Positions 23,475-34,200 of a DNA stretch of 64,000 bases are shown in pieces (positions within the stretch are counted from its first letter, which is position 1; each line of letters begins with the position of its first letter). This DNA is from Sanghuangporus weigelae (Eukaryota; Basidiomycota; Agaricomycetes; Hymenochaetales; Hymenochaetaceae). Position numbers and translations under genes: made by a program. The notes below the pieces were generated by a model. The model did no database searches and was not told where the DNA came from. It worked only from the letters and a program-made list of their open reading frames with translations. The stretch covers positions 2,108,001 through 2,172,000 of the forward strand of contig CP137322.1 in assembly GCA_033182465.1 (NCBI GenBank). Reading direction: 5' to 3'.

Positions 23475-24026
23475 CCATTGATCGTGCACCCGACCGATTG
23501 TGCGGTGCCCAAGATCTCCTTTACAGTCCCGCTCAGCTCCTTCGCAAGCGATTTCGAGCGCATCGTCCGAGCGATTTCGACAATTTCGTCGAAGGGGACG
23601 TTCCCGGTGTGTTTGATGTTCTTCTCCTTCTTTCGGTCGCGAGGAGGCTCCTTGAGAGCTCGGATGACGAGAGACGAGGCGGAGGGGACGACGGCGACTT
23701 GCGCTTGACGGTTTTGAATGGTCAATTGGACGGTTACTCGAAGACCTTTCCAGGCGCCGGTTGCCTTTGCGATATCTTCTCCGACCTTCTTTGGCGACTG
23801 CAAGTGGAAGAAACAAGCGTTCAGAGTAGGTTATAAAAGAGAGACAGGAAGCACGTACGAGACCCAGAGGACCGATTTTGGGAGCGAGAGCAGACGAGGC
23901 ACCGACTTCACCGCCCGTTGCACGGAGGTAGATGACTTTTACTTCATTCGGGTCCTACACAGTATTCAATTGGTTTTATAGCTTCCACACAATGGAATGG
24001 CAGCTACTCACGAACTTGGGTGCCAT
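23411..24026 (-). CDS. RPL12: 60S ribosomal protein L12 (uL11)
   Basis: Ribosomal protein of the large-subunit stalk base that binds the GTPase-centre rRNA. Three exons: MAPKF from 24026, then [20 protein letters not shown] and [10 protein letters not shown], then [20 protein letters not shown] to the stop at 23411. Family landmarks are the [21 protein letters not shown] segment, the middle [20 protein letters not shown] and the C-terminal domain with [28 protein letters not shown]. Length is 165 residues, as usual. It is divergently paired with the cyclin gene, the ATGs being 281 bp apart. The last coding bases and 3' flank are duplicated downstream. Confidence 0.97.
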
Positions 24027-24307
24027 TTTGAAGGAGAAAGGACCGTGAAGCTACAAATTCGCTGTCCTCTGGATAATATTCCAGGGCGCTTCAATGCCTT
24101 CCTACCTGATTCGGTAAACTGTACAGCAGATACTCGTGGGTACTTCCGAGAGCTGAGTAATCCCCGACACACGTGCATGGCACCCTTCTACATCGGGGAA
24201 AACGTGGAGCTCAAGCAGGTGTGAATGTACACAACGCAGGCGAGTAGTACTTGAACTTGAAACCCTGCTGTTGTCGTGAGGAATAGCTCTGCGAGTGCAA
24301 TGGGTGC
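24027..24307. promoter_or_regulatory. Bidirectional promoter, RPL12 / cyclin
   Basis: The whole 281 bp between two divergent ATGs must hold both promoters and both 5' leaders. I see no strong TATA box in either direction. Inferred from gene layout. Confidence 0.6.
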
Positions 24308-26047
24308 ATGGAATCGCCGGGCAAGATCGAACTGCCGAGAGCGTTCGAGCATGCCGACATCGACCACCTCGTCGTCCTCATAGCTGACATGCTCGATCGC
24401 CTCATTGAGCATAATGACAAGATCCCTCTTTCTCCGTATGTACCGTCCCTTTTATTTAGGGTGTAAGTTGACTGAGGTGGACCTTGGACAGGGAAGCGTT
24501 AACTCGCTTTCATTCACGAACCCCGCCTACGATCAGTGTTCTCGATTATTTACGACGTATCGTAAAGTATGCTAATGTCGAGGTACGTGGTCGCTTTATC
24601 TCTTCCATATACTTCCGTCTGTCAATACCGCATGTGCTCACCACGACGTAGAGGACCTGTCTTCTCATAACTCTGCATTACATCGATCAAATCTGCGCAC
24701 GCCTCCCGCACTTCACGCTCTCCTCCTTAACGTGCCATCGCTTCATCATCACCGCCGTGGTCGTCGCCAGCAAAGCCCTGTGCGACGCCTTCTGCACCAA
24801 CGCGCATTATGCGAAAGTAGGCGGCATACGCATTGGAGAGCTTAACGTCCTCGAGAAGGAACTCCTGAACGCTATTGATTGGAGACTTACCGTGAGTATT
24901 GGTTAATTCATTCTGCTTCGTTTTCTCGCCAAGAGATTTTTTTTCTTAGATCTGAACCCGTGTTAACTGAAGTTATGTATACTTGTCATTTTAGAGTACG
25001 AGAGAAGTGCTTGACGCGTACTATGTCAACCTCATCCGGACACATAGCGCGGGTGCATATGCTCTCGCTGCTGAGACGACTTCGCCGGCGCTCACAGACG
25101 TAGACAGCGACATGGACAGCCTTCTATCAGCCTCTCCATCGCCAACGTTTGCATCAGCGACTCTGGAGGAAGAAAAACGGTTGCAGGCGCAAGCGACGGT
25201 TGTTAATGGTATTCTGAACGCTCCGAACGGTGTTACAGGCGGACGCCTGTCCGCGGAGCCGCAGGCGATCGAACCGTCCACTGTTCTGATTGACCGCGCG
25301 ACGCTTTCGCCGAAGCCATGCACGGGCCCGACGCTCGAGCAGAATATGGCATTTGAGGCGCTTCGGCAAGCGTCTTCGTCTGTAACGGCGAGGACGAGTT
25401 CGTCGGTTCCGGTCGCTACGGCCACGAGTACGAGTACAAGTACAATAAATGCAGGCGCTTCTTCTCCTCCTCAATCCACCCGTGGACCTCTCGCTCCCGC
25501 TCCCGAGTGGAACGGATATGTCCCTCATTATTTCCCGTCCAGTCCTCGTCCTCATACTCATACCAATCTGCATAAACCCATGAATCAATCACCGTTTTCT
25601 TCATCTCCATCTCCAGCTCCAGCTCCAGCTCCAGCTCCGACCTTATCTGAAGTATCACCACCACCATCGACCGCTCCTCCAACAGCGTCGCCTGCTTCTC
25701 TATCCGCGCACACACAGCCCAGAGGGACGCGAAGCCCTAACAAACGGAGTGTCGAGCACGCGTACGCCTCCGGATATGCGAATACCTATGCCTATGCTCA
25801 CGCACATACACATACATCAAACAAAAGCTCAGCTCCAGGTGCAGCGCCAAACCAAAGGTCGCCGGGCAGCGAGAATGGAGCTGGAGGGACTGCCGACGCT
25901 GCTCGTGTTGTGAATGCTAATGCTAATGATTATAATCTTATAGGCAAGAAGGTTGATGATACGCTTGTAGACATTGACGTCGATATCGACTCTATGCGTC
26001 CCCGTACGCGGCTGAGAATAGATCATGAAGGCCAGAGCGTTGGCTGA
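24308..26047 (+). CDS. PHO80/Pcl-type cyclin
   Basis: Cyclin of the PHO80/PCL family, partner of the Pho85 (CDK5-like) kinase in nutrient signalling and cell-cycle control. Exons: 24308-24435, 24492-24582, 24652-24891 and 24995-26047. The start codon begins MESPGKIELPRAFEH. The cyclin box spans about residues 15-160: HADIDHLVVLIADMLDRLIE, EALTRFHSRTPPTISVLDYL, RRIVKYANVE, LLITLHYIDQICARLP, FIITAVVVASKALCDAFCTN, HYAKVGGIRIGELNVLEKEL and LNAIDWRLT. The F-H-S-R-x-P-P-I-S segment and the KxGGI-x-x-ELN motif are hallmarks. A long tail of about 350 residues is rich in Ser, Thr, Pro and Ala with a PAPAPAP run, likely disordered. The stop is at 26045-26047. The end of the last exon is duplicated downstream. 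Confidence 0.93.
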
Positions 26048-26985
26048 TTATACTATAGTATACATATTGTACTGCGCTGGACTATGCTTGCAATGATTGG
26101 TGTGAGTTCGTTTGTGTGTCCGAGTCGATATTCTCGGCATAAGTAAGGAAGTGTGCGCTACCACTAGTCAACTACATATTGTCTACTGATATATGCGTGG
26201 ATTTGAGTGACCAATGAGGTGCAATCATGATGAAGGGAAGGATTTTGAGCTCATTACTATTTATATAGACGGACAGATATACACATGCAATTCGATTTGA
26301 TTCGGTAAACCCGCGAGCCGTTATTAAAATTCCATTTAATCTTGTATTTGATATGTCCCTCAGCTCCAGCTTGACAGTCATATCATATATATACAACCAT
26401 CCGGAGTCTGATTTTACATTTCCCGTTGGGCTTAATAGTTTCGTAATGTTAATGTTACTGAGAGAATGAAGGGGCTCCTGGTGTTGTTAATACTGATGAT
26501 TATAATCTTATAGGCAAGAAGAAGGTTGGTTGATGATGCGCTTGTAGATGTAGACATTGATGCTGATGTTGATTTCGACTCTATGCGTCCCCATACGCGG
26601 CTGAGAATAGATCATGAAGGCCAGAGCGTAGGCTGATTACACTATACATATTGTACTGCGCTGGACTATGCTTGCACTTGCAAGGATTGGTGTGTGTGTC
26701 CGAGTCGATGGTCTTAGCGTGAGTAAGGAAGTGTGGTGTGCTATGTACAGTCAACTTCCCTCCCAGCGGTGAAGAGATTATCAAATTCTATGTATGTATG
26801 TATATTCGTACACACTCCACGAGAGCTTTCATTTCGTCTGCTAATATATGTGTGGATTCCATGTGAGATGAGCTCGGAGCTCATTTGTACGTACATACAG
26901 ACACACATGCGATGCGATTCGACAGACAAACCCACGAGCCTTTATTAAATTTCATTTCAATCTAATTTTAATATCTTGTATTTGA
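25868..26985. repeat. Tandem duplication of the cyclin 3' end
   Basis: Copy 1 is about 25868-26370 and overlaps the last 180 coding bases of the cyclin plus its 3' flank. Copy 2 is about 26457-26985. The shared TATAATCTTATAGGCAAGAA lies at 25931 and 26501, and CGGCTGAGAATAGATCATGA and following also matches. The copies differ by many substitutions and small indels. In copy 2 a 35-codon frame (VDDALVDVDIDADVDFDSMR to QSVG, stop) is still open and ends at the same residue as the real gene. Confidence 0.85.
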
Positions 26986-26990
26986 TGTAC

Positions 26991-27330
26991 AATGTTCCCC
27001 CCACACCAGGCAAAGAGTTATTATAATCTAAAAGAAATTTATAATTAGCTGACAAACAAGATTTGAAATTAAATACTGCATTTAATTATGTGACATATTT
27101 CATGTTTGTTCCTTGATAGAACTTGAAATAACAATAAGGATTTAGATTCGGATTAGGAAAACAAAGAGATTTCAAATAATGTCGTGTGGCACACCGGGCA
27201 AAAACTCATTTTCGAACCGTGAAAATGTTACCCAGAATGGAAAAAGAGCCAATCGGATGAGAGCTCACCCGTTCCGATCAAAATTTCTAAGGGCGTGGAA
27301 TGAGTTTTTGCCCGGTGTGTGGGGAACACA
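26991..27330. mobile_element. Small inverted-repeat (MITE-like) element
   Basis: The left end (GTTCCCCCCACACCAGGCAA, 26991) and the right end, read on the other strand (GTTCCCCACACACCGGGCAA, to 27330), form an imperfect terminal inverted repeat of about 26 bp around an AT-rich centre without coding sequence. A third copy of the same motif sits inside at 27188 (CACACCGGGCAAAAACTCAT); it forms a perfect 21-bp inverted repeat with the right end and is flanked on both sides by TGG. So a 135-bp unit (27188-27322) may be nested in, or a deletion form of, the larger one. A non-autonomous DNA transposon is the likely nature. The superfamily cannot be fixed; 3-bp duplications would suit PIF/Harbinger- or CACTA-like transposases. 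Confidence 0.6.
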
Positions 27331-30300
27331 TAAAGAAACTTGAAGTCTTAGAAAAGCAAAAATGGTTAAGTTTAGTTATTGCTGCCGAAATTTTATGTCT
27401 TTGATAGGAAGAAATTTAAAGTTCTTTTTATTATTCTGACAAAGAAAAAATAAGTTTGGACTCTCAGTGGGCGGGCGATCCGAGGGGCGCTCAGAGGATG
27501 CTCAGCGGGCACTCAGAGGGCGATCGGCGGGCAATAGGAGGGAAGCCACCTTCGGATCTGTAACATCGACACGGTAGCGATGCTCGAATTCGCGATCATT
27601 GATACCGAACGTTTTAATGCTCTGTCTCTCAATTCAATGTGAAAGTCTCATCCATGCCACCTTTGCCATAGACGAACTGTATGAGATTACCCAACGAGTT
27701 CCGAACAGTCCCGTCATAATGTACCATGGTCTTCTAGAGCCTTGACAAGCCGCCGTTGGATGTAGCTAATCTCCGCCGTCTTGGCAGCCGTGTCAATTAA
27801 TCCGCGTGAAAGAATGAAAGGATCCGCTCAAAAACTCGCATCAGGATTGACGCGATCAGCAGATCCACACGATCAGCTTTCCAAACGCGACCGGTAACCA
27901 AGCCAGCTATCACGGGCCCAAGCGATCGAGCGGCCTAGGCAACAGTAACCCGTTACCACCCGAGCGCTAGAAGCACCGAAGCGGATATGTAATCCCACTA
28001 ACAGCTAACACCGCCGACCGCCTATTACCGCGGAATACCACTCTAACGCCGCCGACCAAGCAACCAGAGCGACCTCGATCAAAAGAAGCGATTGAACTTC
28101 TTAGAAGTCCAGAAGCACAACTACTAAAGCCTAAACACTAAAAGGCTAAAGACTAATAAGGTTTATGGAGACCTCACTGGCATTTCAGCACTGTCAAGTC
28201 TGTGCACGAGTTTACATGGTCCTTTATGAAGTATACTACATAGTATGCACAGCAACAGTTGGCACGCGTGACTGTCACATCGAAACCGAGCGACACCTTC
28301 AAGATACAATGCATTCCAATCCACCAAACCCAATAGTACCCAAGAAACGAGAGGAACTCATGATCACAACTTGAACCCCTCGAACTGCGAACCCGATAAC
28401 TTGGAGAATGATTGGATGGTATAGACCAGAGTTGCACACACCATGTCCAGCATCTACGATACAGGCAAACCTTTATTTACCAAGAGATGCGAACCTGGAG
28501 ACCAAGCAGTTACAACTCCTTATACAACGAAGGATATGGCATTACATTCAAGACATACGATATGAAGGCAAAGCATGGCTAGTCACCAGAACCCAGCAGA
28601 ACCCGCCAGCAGAGCTTATGCAGTTCATGATATGCCTTGGACCATACTCTACACCAACCCGACACCTTAACACGGACGTGCGAGTTATGCTTACCCTCGC
28701 TGGACCTCGAGATGAATTCCGAAGAATCATATACTGAGCAGCCTACATCGCTCCAAGGGCAAAAATGCCACTCAATGACGGCAATGATATCGTTATGGAG
28801 TACTGACAGTGGAGCATTCCATATCAGAGCACCACCTCTATTGTCTCAGTCAGCAACTCCAAAGAATTCTGTCATAGTGGAGACGACCTTACAAAGTTTG
28901 AAGCAAAGTGGAGCGAAGCGCAGCAGGATGACAAAGGAACAGATGTAATGGTGGAGAAAAGTGGAGTAAAGTGGAGACAGGATGAGTAAGAAATAGGACG
29001 GAAAATGGAATATCTGGGAGCATAAATAGTTGTAGGATTAGGCCCTCATTTCCCTATCTTTCGATCCTCTAAACACACTGGTGTAAAGCTTGCCCTACAG
29101 CGAGCTATTACTGTGTGCTTTGTACTATCACGCCTCTTGGAAATCCCAATCTGCTTTACTATCACCTCGTATCTGAAAGCATCCATAACTCGGACCGCAA
29201 CTAAGAAGGCTAGTAAGGGACCACGTGGTACAGCCAGACGTGGGTAGATAAGAACACCTCTGCATAACACACTGCTGCTTAGGCAAAAGGATCGAACCGG
29301 TGTAACCCTGGGCCTACTCTCTAACACCGCGTGAAAGAAGAACTCTTGCGCAGTGTTAATCCACACAAGTAGGAATTCTCAATGAAACCCTGTGCCTCTG
29401 GACTGAAATCATCCTTCATGAAGTGCGGTAGTGTTCGATGTCTGAAGCCGAACGGAATACACTTCCCTTCCACGGATTGGATTGCTGACCGACGCAAACA
29501 GACATCTGGGAGATGTTGATGAAGGAACCCTTGGAACCAGCGACTACCGTCTGCTTGACATTATTGTCCTCTTTGTGGTTCTCCTGAGCATATTGACCAG
29601 GGGGATCACGAGCCAAATTGAGCTCCCGTTCGATATTTTTTTCAAGCTGTAAATTGTTCAGGAAAAATTATTATCGGCGGATGCAAGAATGTCACAACAC
29701 AAAAACCACTCCTCCTTTGAACACCGTGTGACATTAGAGTCTTCCGTCACGGTGCTAGTTCTCGATCTTAGCATGCTCCTCCCATCTGTCACACTTTCTG
29801 TTTGTTTCCCCTGCATTAATTCGTAGAGTGACTGTTTGTTTTCTCTTCAAACTTTGCACAGATGCACCCATGGCGATACTTTAGTGATATGTACAGCTAT
29901 CTTCCATGTAAATAGGCCAGAACAAGCTCAAGAGCAATTGCTGCAAGTTAAACTCAACCAAATACAACCAAATTAGCCAGTGCATAATTTCTCTACACTG
30001 AACGCCTCACTCAAATCTTCTAAAATATGGCATTATCATTGGTACATATTCTCTGCATCTGTGTGATTTTTTTCGTGACAAGGGAAGAAGAATTGAGGGA
30101 GAAAATTTGAGTGTTCAAAGGAGCGGTGCGGTACTGTTTAAAGGACCGGTAAATGACTGTATGCCGATGCGGACTTTGAAAATATTCTTATTGGACCCTG
30201 AATTTCCCGCCATTCTCAACCTCAGGTTATTCGGTATTCTTTTTTTGTATGTGTCTTGTTTCGTCGGGGTGGGAGCTCACCCGGAGTGCATTATTCTTAC

Positions 30301-31206
30301 GTAGTGTATACACGACGCACGTAGTATACACATCTCCGCACCTGTCCTTCTCGGACCAACCTAGTTCCAGTATTACTACTATTAGCACCCCAGACTCAGG
30401 CTCAGTCGAGTTGCTCCATGCGGATAAACCCTCTCGAAGGATACATTGATACATACAGTGGAGAAAGAGCAATTTAAATTATTGTAGCGATCATTTGTTT
30501 GATGCCTCGATTCGGCGCAGTGATTGATTGACATTAGTTAGCGTTAGTGTTAGCACGCGGTGGGTGACGCTCGGAGCGGGATCCGAGACTGGTCGAGCAA
30601 GGAGCAATGAGAATCAGATTCATTTGAACACAGTATGGACTACCTTATGGACCAGAGTGCACGTGCATGAGAGCATATGGTGAATCTGATGCTCGTAGTG
30701 TGGATACCTTCCATATACGGATAGGACACCACACGGGTGCATATGGTCTCCCGCGACTTCGAGTGCAGCATAGAATCTTACCAAATCAATTCCATCTCCA
30801 TCCTCACTCCCTCTCCCATCCCTCTCCTCTTCCTCAACGTCGACGTCGACGTTGAGCAGTGGTCTGTCGTCTCTCAGCGGCATTCTATCACTCCGTCATC
30901 ACGATCACCTACTCCTATCGACCTACTCTCTCTCCTCCGCCACGTCCTCTTATCCGTAATTATACACATCCTCAGACGTGTCATTTTCATTCGTCTCTTA
31001 CTCTTCCGGTCTTTAGTACTTTCTTCCTAATCGCGCGCAAAGACGTGTCGCTCGATCGGTCGCAGCGGCGGCATCTCGTGCAACTGCATCGCCATCTTTA
31101 CCCATCCATCAATTTACGACGAAAAGGACAGACACTCGACGATTCTGGATTCAGGCTATAGTGGTTCTCCCTGTCGTCTGCACCCTGCACTGCGACAACG
31201 CACTCG
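27331..31206. other. Long stretch without a named gene
   Basis: Nearly 3.9 kb. 27470-27545 carries a degenerate repeat of CAGNGGGCG-like words. From 28408 to 28737 the + strand has a 109-codon frame that looks protein-like (for instance NTDVRVMLTLAGPRDEFRRI) but matches nothing I know; similar composition continues to about 29000 with stops, so this may be the remnant of a repeat-borne or host gene. 29640-30480 is AT-rich and featureless. 30780-31206 is CT-rich and probably the promoter and leader of the kinase. No terminal repeats or transposase domains were seen. Confidence 0.35.
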
Positions 31207-34200
31207 ATGTTCTCCACCGCGCGTCGCCACGGCTTCCCATCAACAAAGCACCAAGATCAACAGCAGCAGCAGCAGCAGAAGAAGAAGAAGAAGGGCAAGC
31301 CACCAGCAGCAACGACGACAGCAGCGCTCAGCGCACCGCCGACTCCGAGTAAGGGTAAAGCAGACGCTCGGACTGCGGCGCAGGCGTACGCGGCGGCGGC
31401 AGCTGCGAGACCAGCGACCGCTGCCGCTGCCGTGGGCAGCTTCGCGTGTCGGCCTGTTGCCCATGCTATGACGAGCGTCAGCGCTCTGGCTGCCGCCCGT
31501 CCGATGACAGCGAACGGCGTTACGACTGCGTCTGCCCAGCAGAGCCTCCCAACATCCGCACCGAGCCCTTCGCCCTCGCCCTCTCCCGTATCCGCACCCT
31601 CCCAGCAGGGACTCCTCCGACTCGCCATGCCCCGTGCGTCTGCAGCGTCTGCCTGTGCGACCCCCTCGCCATTATCCAGCGGTCTTCCGTCACCGACATT
31701 ACCTCCGCTCCCGGCGTCGCACTTTGCGAGTCAGCCACACGGTGTCGTGTCATCGCTATCGGGTCAACCGGCGGCACCTGCGACGGCTCACGTGCTGCGC
31801 TCGCCCGTGATCAACATCTCGCACCCGCACCACGGTCACGGCGGATCCCTTCTCGTCCACCACGCGCGCAAGCTCAGCGCCAACGCTAACGGTATCAGCA
31901 AGGACGAGCTGGTGTTCGACTATCGCGTTCGTCCCTTACCGCATACTCGGAAATTCTCGGTCTCGTCTGTTGCTGACTCCATCGCATCTGGGTCCGTCAA
32001 GTCGCCCAAGTCGCCGAACTCGATGTCGGAGAGTCCGTCGCCTGATTCGCAGGGCAGCGGGAGGAGCTCGATGCTGCGCGAGGACGTGCTCTCGCCGGGC
32101 GATCGTGTCGGTGCTGGACTGACCCTCCAGGGTGAGGTCCTCCATCCTGTCTTCAACGATAATGAGAACGCACGGAGGGATAAAGAGGAGCCTGCTACTG
32201 AGCTGGAGGTCGTTCGTCGACTCGGCGCGGGTAGTTATGCGATCGTGTATCTCGTGCGCGAGGTGCTGCATCACCCTCCGCCTGATGTGCTTGATGGCTT
32301 GAATGATGATAATGACGATGACAATGATATCGCTGACCGATCGCGACCTGGGAATGGTCGACGGCTTTCTGAGGAACTGGAGCTTTGGGACGTCCCCTCG
32401 GAGTTGGACTTGGACTCGGACCCGCTTGAACTTGATGGGATGCGTAGGAAGAAGGATGGTGATGCGGATGCGAACAAGGTTTACTATGGGAAAGAGTATG
32501 CTGTCAAGGTCCTCAGCAAGGTTGGTATGGACGATGAGGCTCTTGAAGCGCAGTTGGTTGAGGTGCGTTTTACTTTTCGAGTTTACTTAGAAGGTGGATT
32601 CTGATTAACTATTGGATAGGCGAACATCCACCAATCTCTCCCCATCCACCCTAACATCGTCACTCTACATCGCGCACTCGAGACGCGGAGCTTCCTCCTA
32701 CTTGTCTTGGAATTCGTGCCGGGCGAGGATCTGTATTACTTCCTCGAGCAGGCGCGGGATCACTATGAACCTGAGCCATCATCGTCTTGCTCTACGAGCA
32801 GCGACAGTGAGGGCGAGGAGAAGAGACACAAGGCGAATACGAGTGTCCTTTCGGTGAATTCGGTGAATACTGTGGGGACGATGAGTACGACGCGGACGCC
32901 TCCGACGCCGAGTCTGCTTTCGACGCTGAATGAGAAGCAGTTGCTTGGGAGGAGGCGGTTGAGGCTTATCGCGAGTATGTTCGCGCAGGTGCGTATAGAG
33001 CCTCAGTTACATCCAGTACTTTTATTCTGACGCGATTTTTTTCTGAACGTGTCAGATGTGCGAGGCTGTAGCTGTATGCCATGATGTCGGGGTGTACCAC
33101 CGGGATATCAAGCCTGAGAACTTCATCGTCACGGATGGATGGGAGGAGGACGGCGAGCGACGAGTCGTCGTCGTCAAACTCACTGACTTTGGGCTGAGCA
33201 CGCGCGACGCGGCGAGCAGCGATATGGACTGCGGGAGTGCGCCGTATATGAGCTATGAGTGCCGAAACAACTGTGCGCCGACGTATGCGCCCCGAGCGGC
33301 GGATGTGTGGAGTTTGGGGATCGTGTTGATTAACATGTACGTTTATCTCTCATATGAAAACAAGAAATGAATCTAATCTACGTATCGAAGGCTGTATCAT
33401 ATTAACCCGTGGACGGACACGACGCAGGGCGTGTGTCCATCATTCTCTTCCTTCCTCGCTGCGCCCGAGCACTTCTTCAGGCAGCGATTCGCAGGGATGG
33501 TCCCCGCCGTCGCGTCTTTCCTGTGTCAGCGCGTGTTCTGTATCTTACCGTCAGACGATCCGGCGGATTCTGCGGGTCGGCGGGTGAGCGCGCGGGAGTT
33601 TGGGCGGTGGGCGCGGGAGCTGCCACGGTTGATGGCGAGCGAGGAGCCGGTGGGCGTCCCGCTTGCTCTGGTGAACGTCGCTGTTACTGCGAGTGCCGAA
33701 CACAAGTCGCAATCGAGCCTTGCTTTCCCATTCCCGCCCAAGGAGACAAAGGAGAAGGAAGTCGAGAAAGAGGGCGCCGTCACGTCGCTATCACCTACAC
33801 TACCTCTATCACCTACGTCTCCTCCGTCTTCCGCGCTCCTTACTCAATCGCTCGCGGCGGTACTTGCGCAGCAGGAGGCGGCAGCTGCAGCTGCCGGGTC
33901 GAGCAGCCCCGCGTGGAGACACAAGCGCGGGTTGTCGAACGCGTCGGTGGGGTACGCGCTGTCCAGCGTCCCGCAGAGTCGGAGACCTGCGTCGAGACAG
34001 CAAAGTTTCTCAGCCGAGCGCACTGGCGTCCCTTCTTCGCATCTTGGACTGCACGGTATCGCGGGCTTGGGGAGCGCAGCGGGCTCGAGGGCTGCTACCC
34101 CGCTTTTGCGCGGACGTGCGCTTGGAAACGGAAATGGTGCTGGAAGTAATGCGGCAGGGATGAGGAGTCGCGTGCCGAGTTATTGCGAGACGCCTGCGGG

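Noticed and set aside
27470-27545. Possible CRISPR-like or minisatellite array
   Set aside because: The GGGCG-type words are irregular in length and spacing and the organism is eukaryotic; at most a degenerate minisatellite.
27331-30500. Possible retroelement remnant
   Set aside because: No paired terminal repeats, no reverse transcriptase, integrase or protease motifs could be seen.
33409-34149. Second + frame of 246 codons overlapping the kinase
   Set aside because: Out of frame with the kinase exon and lacking any recognisable features; a shadow of biased codons.
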